A DNA stretch of 64,000 bases from Bog-473 sp963745175 (lineage in GTDB: Bacteria; Actinomycetota; Acidimicrobiia; Acidimicrobiales; RAAP-2), in the NCBI GenBank assembly GCA_963745175.1, contig CAVUWK010000013.1, forward strand, positions 66,947-130,946. Reading direction: 5' to 3'. Every line of letters begins with the position of its first letter. The first letter of the stretch is position 1. The translations under genes were made by a program, and so were the position numbers. Positions 17,192 through 26,524 of the stretch are shown piece after piece. The notes under the pieces were generated by a model. That model was not told the origin of the DNA and did no database searches. It saw nothing but the letters and a program-made list of their open reading frames with translations.

Positions 17192-19054
17192 ATGGTGAGC
17201 CGGCACCGGCAGTCCTTCCTGGCCGCCGCCGACGCTGCGGCCTGGGCCGGCTGCCTGACCATCGCCACCCTGTTGCGCTACGGGTTCAACTTCACGCGGT
17301 CCATCACATTGGGCCTGGCGCTGATCGTCCTCGCGGCGGTCGTCCTGCAGCTTGCCATCGGCAACGCGACGCAGCTCTACCGGGCGCGCTGGCGGGTGGG
17401 CAGTTTCGAAGAGACCCTTTGCCTGGCAACCACCATGCTGTCGGTGACGGTGGTCATCACGGTGTTCAGCGTCGTGTCGCCGCAGCACGTGCTGCCGGTC
17501 AGTGCCACGGTTGGCGGGGGAGCCCTCGCCCTCTTGGTGGCATCGGGTTTGCGGGTGGGGTGGCGGCTCAACGGGGAGCGTCTCCTCCGACAGCCCCATT
17601 CGACCGAGCGGGCGATCATCTTCGGCGCCGGCGAGGCCGGGGTGCAGTTGGTTCAGGCACTGCTGGCCGACCCGTCGAACGGGTACCTGCCGGTGGCCGT
17701 GCTCGATGACGACCCGGCGAAGCGCAACCTCCGCCTGCGCCACCTCAAGGTCGCCGGCACCCGTGAGAACCTGGCCGCGGTAGCGGGCCAGCAGCGGGCC
17801 GACTCGGTGATCATCGCCATCCCGAGCGCCGATTCCCGGCTGGTGCGTCACATCACCGATCTGGCCACGTCGGCGGGGCTCGCCACCAAGGTGCTCCCGA
17901 CGGTCTCGCAGATGCTGTCCTCATCGGTCCACACCGCTGATATCCGCCCCGTCACGCCCGAGGATCTGCTCGGGCGCCGGGTGATCCGCACCGAGGTCGA
18001 TCTGGTGGGCGGCTACCTCACAGGCAAGCGGGTGCTCGTCACCGGCGCCGGCGGCTCAATCGGATCAGAACTGTGCCGCCAGATTCAGCGGTACGACCCT
18101 TCCTCGTTGATCATGCTCGACCACGATGAGTGCGGACTGCACAACGTCCAGCTCTCGATGCAAGGGCAGGCCATGCTCACCGACCGCGAGTTCGCTCTGT
18201 GCGACATCAGGGACGAGGCGGCCGTCGCGCGTGTGTTCGCCGAGCACCACCCTCAGGTTGTGTTTCATGCCGCCGCGCTCAAGCACCTGCCGCTCCTCGA
18301 GATGTGGCCGGACGAGGCCGTCAAGACCAATGTCGTGGGCACGGAGGTCATTCTCGAAGCATCGAATGCCTGGGAGGTCGAGCGCTTCGTCAACATCTCG
18401 ACCGACAAGGCGGTGAACCCGATCAGCGTGCTCGGCTACACGAAGCGCCTCGGCGAGCAGCTGACGGCGGGCATGGCCGAAGAGTCGGGCGGCATCTATC
18501 TGAGTGTGCGCTTCGGCAACGTCCTGGGGAGTCGGGGGTCCGTCTTGACGACCTTTCGGGCCCAGATCGCCGCCGGGGGCCCGGTGACGGTCACCCACCC
18601 CAACGTGACCCGCTACTTCATGACGGTCGAGGAGGCGGTGGAGCTGGTGATCCAGGCGGGGGCAGTGGGGCGTGACGGCGAGGTCCTGGTGCTCGATATG
18701 GGCGAGCCGGTCGGCATCAGAGAGGTCGCCTCGCAGATGGTTGCCGCCTCGGGTCGGCACATCGACATCGTCTACACCGGGTTGCGGCCGGGCGAGAAGA
18801 TCACCGAGGAACTGTTCGACGACGGCGACATGGCCGACGGGCGGCTGGCGCACCCGCAGATCGCGGCCGTGACGGTCGCCTCCAGGCGGATCGACCAGCT
18901 CGGAGACCTCCTGCTGGAGCGCTCCGCCATCGCGATCCGGACACGCCTGGCCGAGCTCTGCCGGCGGCAAACTCTCCCGCCCGTTGAGCCCGTTCAGGAG
19001 GCCGTACTGGTCGACGAGCGGAGAGATATCGTCGACCATGTCGTCGGCCTGTGA
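17192..19054 (+). CDS. PglF/FlaA1-type UDP-sugar 4,6-dehydratase
   Basis: A 620-residue membrane-bound NDP-sugar dehydratase. The N-terminus has four predicted membrane helices (residues ~10-140). Two Rossmann folds follow: GAGEAG near 150 and GAGGSIGSE near 285. The second, catalytic domain contains HAAALKHLPLLE, VNISTDKAVNP and GYTKRLGE, typical of the PglF/WbpM/CapD group, which makes UDP-4-keto-6-deoxy-GlcNAc. The ATG at 17192 is chosen to begin just before the first helix. Its 3' end overlaps the acetyltransferase gene by 17 bases. Confidence 0.9.
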   Translation: MVSRHRQSFLAAADAAAWAGCLTIATLLRYGFNFTRSITLGLALIVLAAVVLQLAIGNATQLYRARWRVGSFEETLCLATTMLSVTVVITVFSVVSPQHVLPVSATVGGGALALLVASGLRVGWRLNGERLLRQPHSTERAIIFGAGEAGVQLVQALLADPSNGYLPVAVLDDDPAKRNLRLRHLKVAGTRENLAAVAGQQRADSVIIAIPSADSRLVRHITDLATSAGLATKVLPTVSQMLSSSVHTADIRPVTPEDLLGRRVIRTEVDLVGGYLTGKRVLVTGAGGSIGSELCRQIQRYDPSSLIMLDHDECGLHNVQLSMQGQAMLTDREFALCDIRDEAAVARVFAEHHPQVVFHAAALKHLPLLEMWPDEAVKTNVVGTEVILEASNAWEVERFVNISTDKAVNPISVLGYTKRLGEQLTAGMAEESGGIYLSVRFGNVLGSRGSVLTTFRAQIAAGGPVTVTHPNVTRYFMTVEEAVELVIQAGAVGRDGEVLVLDMGEPVGIREVASQMVAASGRHIDIVYTGLRPGEKITEELFDDGDMADGRLAHPQIAAVTVASRRIDQLGDLLLERSAIAIRTRLAELCRRQTLPPVEPVQEAVLVDERRDIVDHVVGL

Positions 19055-19703
19055 CCTCGTCATCCTCGGTGCCGGTGGCATGGGTCAAGAGGTGGCCGAC
19101 ATCGTTCGTGCCGAGGCATCCGACGGCACCCACTGGAGCCTGATCGGGTTCATCGACGACGACAGCTCCCTGCACGGCCTCGAGGTGCTCGGGTTGCCCG
19201 TGCTCGGTGATCATCGCTGGTTGTCCGGCCGCCGGACCGCCGTGGCGATCGGGGTGGGCGCGCCGGCGGCGCGCCGCCGGGCCTGGACCGCGGTGCAGTC
19301 GCTCGGGGCCGTCGAAACGCCGCCACTCGTCCACCCCGCGGCCTACGTGGGACTGGGGGTCGAGCTGGGCGCGGGAACGGTGGTGGGGGCCCACGCCACC
19401 ATGACGGCCGACGTGGTGGTCGGTCGGTTCGGCATCGTCAACGTCGGGGCCACCGTGAGCCACAACGCGCGCCTGGGTGACTTCGCCACCGTTGCACCCG
19501 GTGCCCATCTGGCGGGCAACGTCCGCCTGGGCGAGGGGGCCGACGTCGGCATCGGCGCCTCGGTGACGCAGGGGAACACCATCGGTGCCTGGTCCATCGT
19601 CGGCGCCGGGACCGTGGTGATCGGCGACGTGGAGGCGAACACCACGGTTGTCGGCTGCCCGGCTCGGGTCGTGGACAGACGCCCGGCGGGATGGCAGGAG
19701 TGA
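19038..19703 (+). CDS. PglD/NeuD-like sugar acetyltransferase
   Basis: A 221-residue protein with an N-terminal Rossmann-like ILGAGGMGQEVADI and a C-terminal left-handed beta-helix of hexapeptide repeats (VGLGVELGAGTVVGAHATM, VRLGEGADVGIGASV) ending VVGCPARVVD. In PglD this fold acetylates the 4-amino group of UDP-4-amino-sugars. It overlaps both flanking genes, so it is part of a tight operon with the dehydratase, aminotransferase and sugar transferase. Confidence 0.85.
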   Translation: MSSACDLVILGAGGMGQEVADIVRAEASDGTHWSLIGFIDDDSSLHGLEVLGLPVLGDHRWLSGRRTAVAIGVGAPAARRRAWTAVQSLGAVETPPLVHPAAYVGLGVELGAGTVVGAHATMTADVVVGRFGIVNVGATVSHNARLGDFATVAPGAHLAGNVRLGEGADVGIGASVTQGNTIGAWSIVGAGTVVIGDVEANTTVVGCPARVVDRRPAGWQE

Positions 19704-20839
19704 GCGCCGGGTACACGCAGTGGCGGATCGGCCTGGCCCGTCCCGACGTCGGCGAGGAGGAGATCGAGGCGGTGTCCCGTGTGCTGCGCACCCCGATCCT
19801 CACCAACGGGCCCGAGACGGCGGGCTTCGAGCGGGAGTTCGCCGACCTTCACCGGGCGGAGCACGGGGTCGCCTTCGCCAACGGGACCGTCGCCCTGGTG
19901 GCGCTCTTCGCCGCCCTCGGCATCGGGCCGGGCGACGAGGTCATCGTGCCGTCGCTGACGTTCGTGTCATCGGCCACCTCGATCGTCTACGCCGGCGCCA
20001 CACCGGTCTTCGCCGACGTCGACCCCGATACCTTCAACCTCGACCCCGCCGATGTGGCCCGCCGGCTGGGTCCGCGGGTCAAGGCCATCCTGGCCGTGCA
20101 CTACGGCGGCCAGCCCGCCGACCTGGCCGAGCTCTCGGCGTTGGCCGCCGATGCCGGGGTGGTGCTCCTGGAGGATGCGGCGCAGGCCCACGGCGCCCGC
20201 TACCGGGGCCGCCACGTGGGGACGTGGGGCGTGGCCGGCATGTTCAGCTTCACCCCCACCAAGAACATCACCACCGGCGAGGGCGGGATGGTCATCACGG
20301 GCGACGGCGACCTGGCTGGGCGACTGCGCCTGCTGCGCAACCACGGCCAGGTCTCGCCCTACGAGCACGCGGTCCTGGGCTGTAACTGGCGGCTGTCCGA
20401 GATGCAGGCGGCCATGGGCCGGGCCCAGACGGCCAAGCTCGACGCCATCCTCGCCCGCAAGCGCACCCTGGCTGCCGACCTCGATCGGCGCCTCGATCCG
20501 GTGGCCGGCGTGCAGGCGCCGGTGGTGCGAGGCGACCGGGACCACGTGCACATGCTCTACACCGTGACACTGGCGACCGCCGACGCGGCCCGGCGTGATG
20601 CCGTGATCAACGACCTGGCGCAGCAGGGGATCGAATCCCGGGTGTACTTCCCCCCGGTGCATCGCCAGCCCGTCTTCGGAGGCCAACCGGCGGATGTGCC
20701 GGTGACCGATGACCTGGCGGGGCGAATCTTCTCCCTGCCCATCCACTCCCGCCTCACCACCGACGAGGTGGCTGACGTCGCGGCCGCGCTGGCGGCAGCG
20801 ATGGACCGCACCGCCGCCAGCCCCGCGCCGGCATGGTGA
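19691..20839 (+). CDS. PglE-like aminotransferase (DegT/DnrJ/EryC1 family)
   Basis: A 382-residue PLP-dependent sugar aminotransferase. PSLTFVSSATSIVYAGATPVFADVD, LLEDAAQAHGA and SFTPTKNITTGEGGM with the PLP lysine in TPTKN are family hallmarks. It should aminate the 4-keto sugar from the PglF-like enzyme using glutamate. It overlaps the acetyltransferase gene by 13 bases and the phosphoglycosyl transferase gene by 7. Confidence 0.9.
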   Translation: MAGVSAGYTQWRIGLARPDVGEEEIEAVSRVLRTPILTNGPETAGFEREFADLHRAEHGVAFANGTVALVALFAALGIGPGDEVIVPSLTFVSSATSIVYAGATPVFADVDPDTFNLDPADVARRLGPRVKAILAVHYGGQPADLAELSALAADAGVVLLEDAAQAHGARYRGRHVGTWGVAGMFSFTPTKNITTGEGGMVITGDGDLAGRLRLLRNHGQVSPYEHAVLGCNWRLSEMQAAMGRAQTAKLDAILARKRTLAADLDRRLDPVAGVQAPVVRGDRDHVHMLYTVTLATADAARRDAVINDLAQQGIESRVYFPPVHRQPVFGGQPADVPVTDDLAGRIFSLPIHSRLTTDEVADVAAALAAAMDRTAASPAPAW

Positions 20840-21408
20840 ACCGCGCCGTCGCCGGCTGCTTGGCCCTCCTGCTGGCCCCGGTGCTGGCCGTGGTCGCCGT
20901 CGTGGTGCGGCTGGCCGACGGCCGGCCCCTCCTCTTCGTCCACGAGCGCGCCGGGCTGGACGGGCGGCCGTTCGGCCTCCTGAAGTTCCGCACCATGCGC
21001 GCGCCAGGCTTTCCCGCGGAGCCCGACGCAGACCGCATCACCCAGGTCGGTCATCTGCTCCGTCGATCCAGCCTCGATGAGCTGCCCGGCCTGTGGAACG
21101 TGGTCCGGGGCGAGATGAACCTCGTCGGCCCCCGTCCCTTGCCCGTGGCCTACACGGCCGAGTATTCGCCGACGCAGGCGAGGCGCCTGGAGGTCAAGCC
21201 GGGCCTGACGGGCCTGGTCCAGGTGCGGGGTCGCAACGCCCTCAGTTGGGACGAGAAGTTCGCCCTCGACACCTGGTACGTCGAGCACCGCACCTGGCGG
21301 CTCGACCTCCGCATCTTGCTCGAGACACCGCTGGTCGTCCTGCACGGGCGCGGGGTCTCCCACGACGGGCACGCCACCATGCCCGAGTTCAAAGGGCAGG
21401 AAGGGTAG
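20833..21408 (+). CDS. PglC-like phosphoglycosyl transferase
   Basis: A 191-residue bacterial sugar transferase: one N-terminal hydrophobic helix, FGLLKFRTM, RSSLDELPGLWNV, GEMNLVGPRPLPV and PGLTGLVQVRGRN. This small PglC type moves sugar-1-phosphate from UDP onto undecaprenyl phosphate and so starts a lipid-linked glycan. Together with the three genes before it, it suggests a bacillosamine-type first sugar. No PglB-type oligosaccharyltransferase is visible nearby. Confidence 0.9.
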   Translation: MVNRAVAGCLALLLAPVLAVVAVVVRLADGRPLLFVHERAGLDGRPFGLLKFRTMRAPGFPAEPDADRITQVGHLLRRSSLDELPGLWNVVRGEMNLVGPRPLPVAYTAEYSPTQARRLEVKPGLTGLVQVRGRNALSWDEKFALDTWYVEHRTWRLDLRILLETPLVVLHGRGVSHDGHATMPEFKGQEG

Positions 21409-21434
21409 GGCCGCCGCTGTGCCAACCTGGCCTC

Positions 21435-22316
21435 ATGGATGACGGGACGCCGGCCGTCCCCACGCTGACCGTTCTGATCGCCGTCCGCGACGGGGGCGAC
21501 GTGATCGCCCGTCAGCTCGAATCCTTGGCCGGTCAGGAGTTCGCCGGGACCTGGGAGGTGGTCGTGGCCGACAACGGGTCGCGGGACGACACCGTGGCGC
21601 AGGTGGAGGGGTTCGCCGATCGCCTGCCCGGCCTACGGGTCGTTGACGCGTCGGCGCGGCGCGGCCAGGCCTACGCGCTCAACGAGGGTGCCCGGGCGGC
21701 CCGCGGGCGCTCGATCCTCCTCGTCGATGCCGATGACCTCGTCACCCCCGGCTACCTGGCGGCCATGGCGGCCGCATTGGAGCAGAACGTCTTCGTGGCC
21801 GCCCGCATGGACTGCCAGTCGCTCAACCCACCGTGGCTGTGGTCGAGCCGCCCGCCCACCCAGGTCGACGGGATCGGCGCGCCCTTCGCGTTCCTCCCGT
21901 CAGCGGCAGGATGCAGCCTCGGGATACGGCGCGCCGTCTTCGAGGACGTGGGCGGCTTTGACGACACGATCATGCTCGGCACCGACGTCGATCTGTGCTG
22001 GCGCGTGCAGCTGGCCGATCACCCGCTGCAGTTCGTGCCCGACGCCGTGGTGGGCTACCGCTATCGGGACACGCTGCGCGGCATCTTCGCCCAGGCGCGC
22101 ACCTACGGCACCGCCGGGCCGGCCCTCTACCGCCGCTACCGCGCCCAGGGCATGCCCCGTCGTTCGTGGCGCACGGCCGCACGCTTCCACGCTGCTGCGC
22201 TGGCCCGGCTGGCCCGGGCCCGCTCGCGGTCCGACCTGGCCGGCTGCGCCTTCCTGTTCGGCTTCCGGTTCGGGCTGGTGATGGGGTGTCTCGAGAACCG
22301 GGTGCGCTACCTCTGA
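21435..22316 (+). CDS. Family 2 glycosyltransferase (paralogue 1)
   Basis: A 293-residue GT-A enzyme: LTVLIAVRDGG, VVVADNGSRDDT and LLVDADDLVTPGYL (DxD), then GTDVDLCWRVQ. The C-terminus (TYGTAGPALYRRYRAQGMPR...RSRSDLAG...LENRVRYL) is shared by three more genes (27786, 28660, 31665), forming a local paralogue family. Donor and acceptor are unknown. It overlaps the 3' end of the opposite-strand GT4 gene by 10 bases. Confidence 0.9.
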   Translation: MDDGTPAVPTLTVLIAVRDGGDVIARQLESLAGQEFAGTWEVVVADNGSRDDTVAQVEGFADRLPGLRVVDASARRGQAYALNEGARAARGRSILLVDADDLVTPGYLAAMAAALEQNVFVAARMDCQSLNPPWLWSSRPPTQVDGIGAPFAFLPSAAGCSLGIRRAVFEDVGGFDDTIMLGTDVDLCWRVQLADHPLQFVPDAVVGYRYRDTLRGIFAQARTYGTAGPALYRRYRAQGMPRRSWRTAARFHAAALARLARARSRSDLAGCAFLFGFRFGLVMGCLENRVRYL

Positions 22317-23482
22317 GTCCCGCCTCTGCGCACCTTGCGCTCGAGCAATCCTTGGTACACGGCGAGCGTCATCGCAATCACCCTGCTCTGGTCGAACTCC
22401 CGCTTCGCCTTGGCGGCGGCCCGGTGCCCCATGGTGCTGCGGAGACCGGCGTCGCCCGCCAGCCGGGCCACAGCGTCGGTGAGGGCCGCCGCATCCCGCG
22501 GGGGCACGAGCAGGCCGGTCGCTCCGTGCTCGACCACCTGCCGGCAGCCGCGGATGTCGGTGGCGACGATGGGCAGCCCCAGGGCCGCCGCTTCCATGGC
22601 CGAGCGAGGGAAGCCCTCCCGGTGCGACGCCAGCACGTAGATGTCGAAGGCGGCGTAGAGGTCTTCCACGTCGCTTCGGTGGCCAACGAACCTGACGCCG
22701 GACGACTCGGCGCCGGCGACCGCAGCCGGCCCGATACCGTCCGCCTTCCCCGGCTCGCTCGGTCCGGCGACGACCACGGTCACCTCGGGGCAGCGCCGGC
22801 GGAGCTGCCCGGCCGCCGCGAAGAGCTCGCCGTAGCCCTTCTCCCAGACGAGGCGCCCGACCGCACCCACGACAACGGTGGTGTCGTCGACGCCCAGCTC
22901 GGCCCGGACGCGTCGTCGGGCCGCCTCTGCCTTCGGGCCGGGCGCGAAGCGGTCCAGGTCGATGCCGTTGCCGAGCAGGTGGAGCCGGTCCGCCGGCACG
23001 CGCAGGGTCCTGAGGGTGGCCAGATCCTCCTCGTTCTGCACCAGCTCGGCGTCCGAGCACGTGGCGGCCAGGCGCTCCAACCCGTAGACGGCGGCCCGCC
23101 GGGCCCGGGAGTCCTCAGCGGTGGCGTAGAGGCCGTGGACGGTGTTGACCACCACCGGCACCCGGGCCGCCCGGCCGCCCAGCCGCCCGTAGATGCCGGG
23201 CTTGGGAGTGTGGGTGTGCACGATGTCGGGGCGCAGCCGCCGCAGCAGCTGGTACAGCTCGGCCGCCGCCCGGACGTCGTCCAGAGGCGACACGCTCCGA
23301 GTGGCGTGGCGCAGGGCAACATGCCGGATGCCGGCGCGCTCCAGGTCGGCCACGTAGGGGCCGGGTGCGGAGACCCCGATCACGTCGTAGCCCGCGGCGG
23401 CGAAGGCGGAGAGCTGGGGCCCGAGCAGCAGGTCCAGGCTCATGTCGGTCGTGGTGACGTGGACGAGAAGGGGCTCCGTCAA
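22307..23482 (-). CDS. Family 4 glycosyltransferase
   Basis: A 391-residue GT-B enzyme. The N-terminal domain includes HTHTPKPGIYGRLGG. The C-terminal domain has VGRLVWEKGYGEL, RFVGHRSDVEDLYAAFDIYVLAS and the E-x7-E motif in HREGFPRSAMEAAALG. It resembles WbpH/PglA-like transferases acting on lipid-linked sugars, but the substrate is not assigned. Its start overlaps the end of the upstream deacetylase gene. Confidence 0.9.
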   Translation of the reverse strand: MTEPLLVHVTTTDMSLDLLLGPQLSAFAAAGYDVIGVSAPGPYVADLERAGIRHVALRHATRSVSPLDDVRAAAELYQLLRRLRPDIVHTHTPKPGIYGRLGGRAARVPVVVNTVHGLYATAEDSRARRAAVYGLERLAATCSDAELVQNEEDLATLRTLRVPADRLHLLGNGIDLDRFAPGPKAEAARRRVRAELGVDDTTVVVGAVGRLVWEKGYGELFAAAGQLRRRCPEVTVVVAGPSEPGKADGIGPAAVAGAESSGVRFVGHRSDVEDLYAAFDIYVLASHREGFPRSAMEAAALGLPIVATDIRGCRQVVEHGATGLLVPPRDAAALTDAVARLAGDAGLRSTMGHRAAAKAKREFDQSRVIAMTLAVYQGLLERKVRRGGTQR

Positions 23483-24337
23483 GTGGTGGCGCCCGCGAAA
23501 CGGCGACGGTTGACCAGGCGCCGCAGGTCGTCCTCCACGCGCATCCCTCCGGCCACCTTGCGGGCGAAGAAGGCCAGCCCGTCGTCCACCTGCACGGGCG
23601 AGCGGGCCAGGCGATAGGGGTCGGTCCCTCCGTACGGGTTGGCCCGGGTGCCCGCGAGGGCCGCAGAGGCGAAGCGCGTTCGCACGGCTCGGTCGGCCGC
23701 CGGCGAGCCGGCCAGCGCCTTGGGGTAGGCGAAGTGTCGGGACGCGACACCCAGCCGCTCGCCGATCAGGGCGATGGAGCGGTCGAGCTCCGCGTCCACC
23801 GCGTCGGCGGGCAGGCGATCGAGCAGGGCGTGGGTGTGGGTGTGGGAGCCGACCGTGACGAGCCCCGTCGAGACGGCGTCGGCCAGGGCGGACCAGCTGA
23901 CGGGGGTGCCGTCACCGGGGAACGATCGGCCGCGTTCGACGAAGTCGGTCGCCACGTACAGGGTGGCGGGCACCCGGTGCCGGACCAGTATGGGAAGCGC
24001 CTCCTCGACGAAGTCGGCCGTGCCGTCGTCGAAGGTGATGACCACACGCATCGGGCTCCGATGGGGCCGGTCCGGCCAGGGCGGCCAGCGCGCCGTCGAG
24101 GTCGACCACGCCTGGGCCTGCCGCCAAGCGGGCCATCTGCTCCTCGAAGAGCCAGCCGGGCAGGTCGACCCGTGATGTCGTGCGGCGCCCGACCCGGTGA
24201 TAGCAGAGGACGACGATGCCGGGCGCGGGCCGGCGCACCAGGTCGTGTGCCGCCGCCGCTCGCTTGAGGGCGCCGAGCCCGGCTCGCTTCGCCGCGGACG
24301 ATCTCCCCACGGCGGCCATCATGCCAGGCCGCGGCAC
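23479..24337 (-). CDS. Polysaccharide deacetylase (NodB domain), frameshifted
   Basis: The N-terminal 95 residues (APGIVVLCYHRVG, then LFEEQMARLA) and the rest (VVITFDDGTADFVEEALPIL, GSHTHTHALLDRL, SRHFAYPKA) make one NodB deacetylase but lie in different frames, shifted near 24052. The metal-binding TFDDG aspartate and the HTHTH histidines are present. It probably deacetylates an N-acetyl or O-acetyl sugar of the surface glycan. The start is GTG 4337 bases past 20 kb (24337), 9 bases after a -10-like TAGGCC; ATG 24322 or 24319 are alternatives. Confidence 0.8.
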
Positions 24338-24365
24338 CGTGCCCAGGGCCTAGGCTCGGGGGCCC
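24338..24365. promoter_or_regulatory. Bidirectional leaderless promoter
   Basis: Two divergent start codons (GTG 24337 minus, ATG 24366 plus) are only 28 bases apart. A shared TA at 24351-24352 begins TAGGCT on the plus strand (24351-24356) and TAGGCC on the minus strand (24352-24347). Each ends 9 bases before its start codon, so both transcripts would be leaderless. Confidence 0.5.
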
Positions 24366-25418
24366 ATGGGGGCGGCACGCCGGCGGAGCGAGACGAGTGC
24401 GCACCGCTCGACAGCGCGCCCGCCCGGGAGGAGCCGGACGGTCCCGGCCGGGCTGGACCTGCGCCCCGCCGCTCCCGGCGACACGCCCGCCATCCTCGAC
24501 CTTCTCTGCCTGACACTCGGGTGGCAGCCCGACGAGCGGCATCGCGCGCTCTTTGCCTGGAAGCACCGGGACAACCCGTTCGGGCCTTCCCCGAGCTGGG
24601 TGGCCGTCGATGGGGAGGGCGTCGTCGGGGTGCGCATGTTCATGCGCTGGGGCTTTCTCCTGGGTGACCGGGCCATCCAGGCGGTGCGGGCGGTGGACAC
24701 CGCCACCCACCCCAGGGCCCGCGGTCTCGGCGTCTTCCGGGCTCTGACCCTGCGGGGGGTGGACGAGATGACGGCCCAAGGGGTGGATTGGGTGTTCAAC
24801 ACGCCGAACGACCAGAGCTTGGAGGGCTACCTCTCCATGGGCTGGGAGCGTCTCGGGCGACTCCCGGTGGCGCTCCGGCCTGCCAGCGTCAGGGTCGTGC
24901 CCCGGCTGGCGGCGGCCCGGGTGGCGGCCGATCTGTGGTCGGTGCCGACGTCAGCCGGGGAGGACGCCGCCTCGGTGCTGGCCGAGGAGGAGGAGCTGGC
25001 CGAGTTGCTGGCCTCGCAGCCGCCGGGCGGCGGTGGCGTGCGGACCGCCCGCAGCGCTGCCTACCTGCAGTGGCGTTACGGGGCCGGCCCGGTGGGCTAC
25101 CGGGCCCTGCTCGCCGGGTCGTCGCTGCGAGACGGCGTGGTGTTCTTCCGGCTGCGCCGCCGGGGCCCGGCCACGGAGGTGGCCATCGCCGACGCCGTGG
25201 TCCCCGCGGGCGACGCCCGGCTGGCCGGCCGGCTGGGCCGACGGGTGCTCGAGGGCAGCGGGGGCGATTACGCCATCGCGGTCGGCGCGGCCCGGCCGCG
25301 GGGATGGCTCCGCCTGCCCCGCATCGGCCCCGTCCTGACCTGGCGGGCCCTGGCCGACCCAGGAGCGCCGCCGATCGAACAGTGGGAGCTGAGCACCGGT
25401 GACGTCGAGTTGTTCTGA
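24366..25418 (+). CDS. GNAT-type acetyltransferase
   Basis: A 350-residue protein whose first 190 residues look like a GNAT domain: LRPAAPGDTPAILDLL, FAWKHRDNPFG, then RAVDTATHPRARGLGVFRALTLRGVDEM, an acetyl-CoA binding site. The C-terminal half (YLQWRYGAGPVGYRALLAG...) is typical of large GNAT proteins found in glycan loci. The acceptor, probably a sugar amine, is unknown. The stop overlaps the next gene by 20 bases. Confidence 0.75.
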   Translation: MGAARRRSETSAHRSTARPPGRSRTVPAGLDLRPAAPGDTPAILDLLCLTLGWQPDERHRALFAWKHRDNPFGPSPSWVAVDGEGVVGVRMFMRWGFLLGDRAIQAVRAVDTATHPRARGLGVFRALTLRGVDEMTAQGVDWVFNTPNDQSLEGYLSMGWERLGRLPVALRPASVRVVPRLAAARVAADLWSVPTSAGEDAASVLAEEEELAELLASQPPGGGGVRTARSAAYLQWRYGAGPVGYRALLAGSSLRDGVVFFRLRRRGPATEVAIADAVVPAGDARLAGRLGRRVLEGSGGDYAIAVGAARPRGWLRLPRIGPVLTWRALADPGAPPIEQWELSTGDVELF

Positions 25419-26524
25419 GGATTCAGGCTCCGTCACCGACGTCGCCGTGCTCAAGAGCCCGGACTTCGCCGACTGGCAATCGCGATACGGGGACGGCTGG
25501 CAGCTCCCCGTACCGCATGGACCACCTCGAGCAGCACGGTTTGCGCCTGCGCTGGACCGACAGCCTGTACCGGCCAGGCTGGCCCGAGTCACGGGCGGCG
25601 GCGGCGGTCCGCCGGGCCGAGGGGCTGACCGCCCCCTTCGCCCAGACGGCCCTCATGGCCCGTGCCATCGCCGCCGCGCCGATCACCCTGGCCATGTTCG
25701 AGAGCGAGGCCAACGCCCTGGCCGTGGCCCGGCGGGCCTGGCCGGGCCGCCGCTCCTCCATTCTGGCCGTGGTCACGTGCTGGCTGGCCCAGGTACTGGA
25801 CGGCTGCCCACCCGCCCGACGGGCGGCGTACCGATGGGCGTACCAATCGGTGGACCGCCTGTACTACTTCTCGCAGAACCAGGGCCCGGTCCTGGCCGAG
25901 CATCTGGGCCTCGGCGCCGACCGTCTCCGCTACATCCCCTTCGGGGTGGACGACGAGACGTTCACCCCCACCGGGGAGGAAGACGGCGACTACATCTTGC
26001 TGGTCGGCCGCGACAGCGGCAGGGACTGGCCCACGCTGTTCTCGGCGCTCGAGGGCATCGACCTCCCGGTGAAGCTTTGTTGCCGACCGGGCGACATCGC
26101 AGGTCTGCGCGTGCCCGCAGAAGTCGACGTGCTGGGCTACGTCGACCGGACCGTCTACCGGGACTTGCTCGGCCGGGCCCGCGTCGTGGCCATCGCCGCC
26201 AAGCCTCTCCTCTACCCGAGCGGCCAGAGCGTTCTCCTCGAGGCCATGGCGATGGCCCGCACCGTCGTCGTGACCGGGACGCCGGCGCTGGCCGACTACG
26301 TCGCCGACGGCGAGACCGCCCTCGTCGTCGCGCCGGGCGATGACGTGGCGTTGCGCCGACGCCTCGTGGAAGCGGCCGGCGACGACGACCTGCGCACGCA
26401 TCTCGGCCAGAACGCCCGGGAGGCGGTCGAGCGCTCGTTCAGCGCCCGGGCCATGTGGGCCACGGTGGCCCACGACCTGCTCACGTTGTGCCGGCGCCCT
26501 CCCGGTGAGCCGCCTGCCGCCTAA
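25399..26524 (+). CDS. Family 4 glycosyltransferase, frameshifted
   Basis: The N-terminal 37 residues (VAVLKSPDFADWQSRYGDGWQLP) and the rest (YRMDHLEQHGLRLRWTDS onward) are in different frames. One extra C in the CCCC run near 25508 explains it. The main part is a GT-B fold: YYFSQNQGPVLAEHLG, YIPFGVDDETFTP, ILLVGRDSGRDWPTL and PSGQSVLLEAMAMARTVVVT. It overlaps the opposite-strand gene by 4 bases. Confidence 0.82.

Noticed and set aside
14984..17851. A 955-codon open frame antisense to the secreted-protein and pglF-like genes
   Set aside because: It crosses a strong terminator and two well-supported genes; low-complexity H/R/G/A-rich product with no domain.
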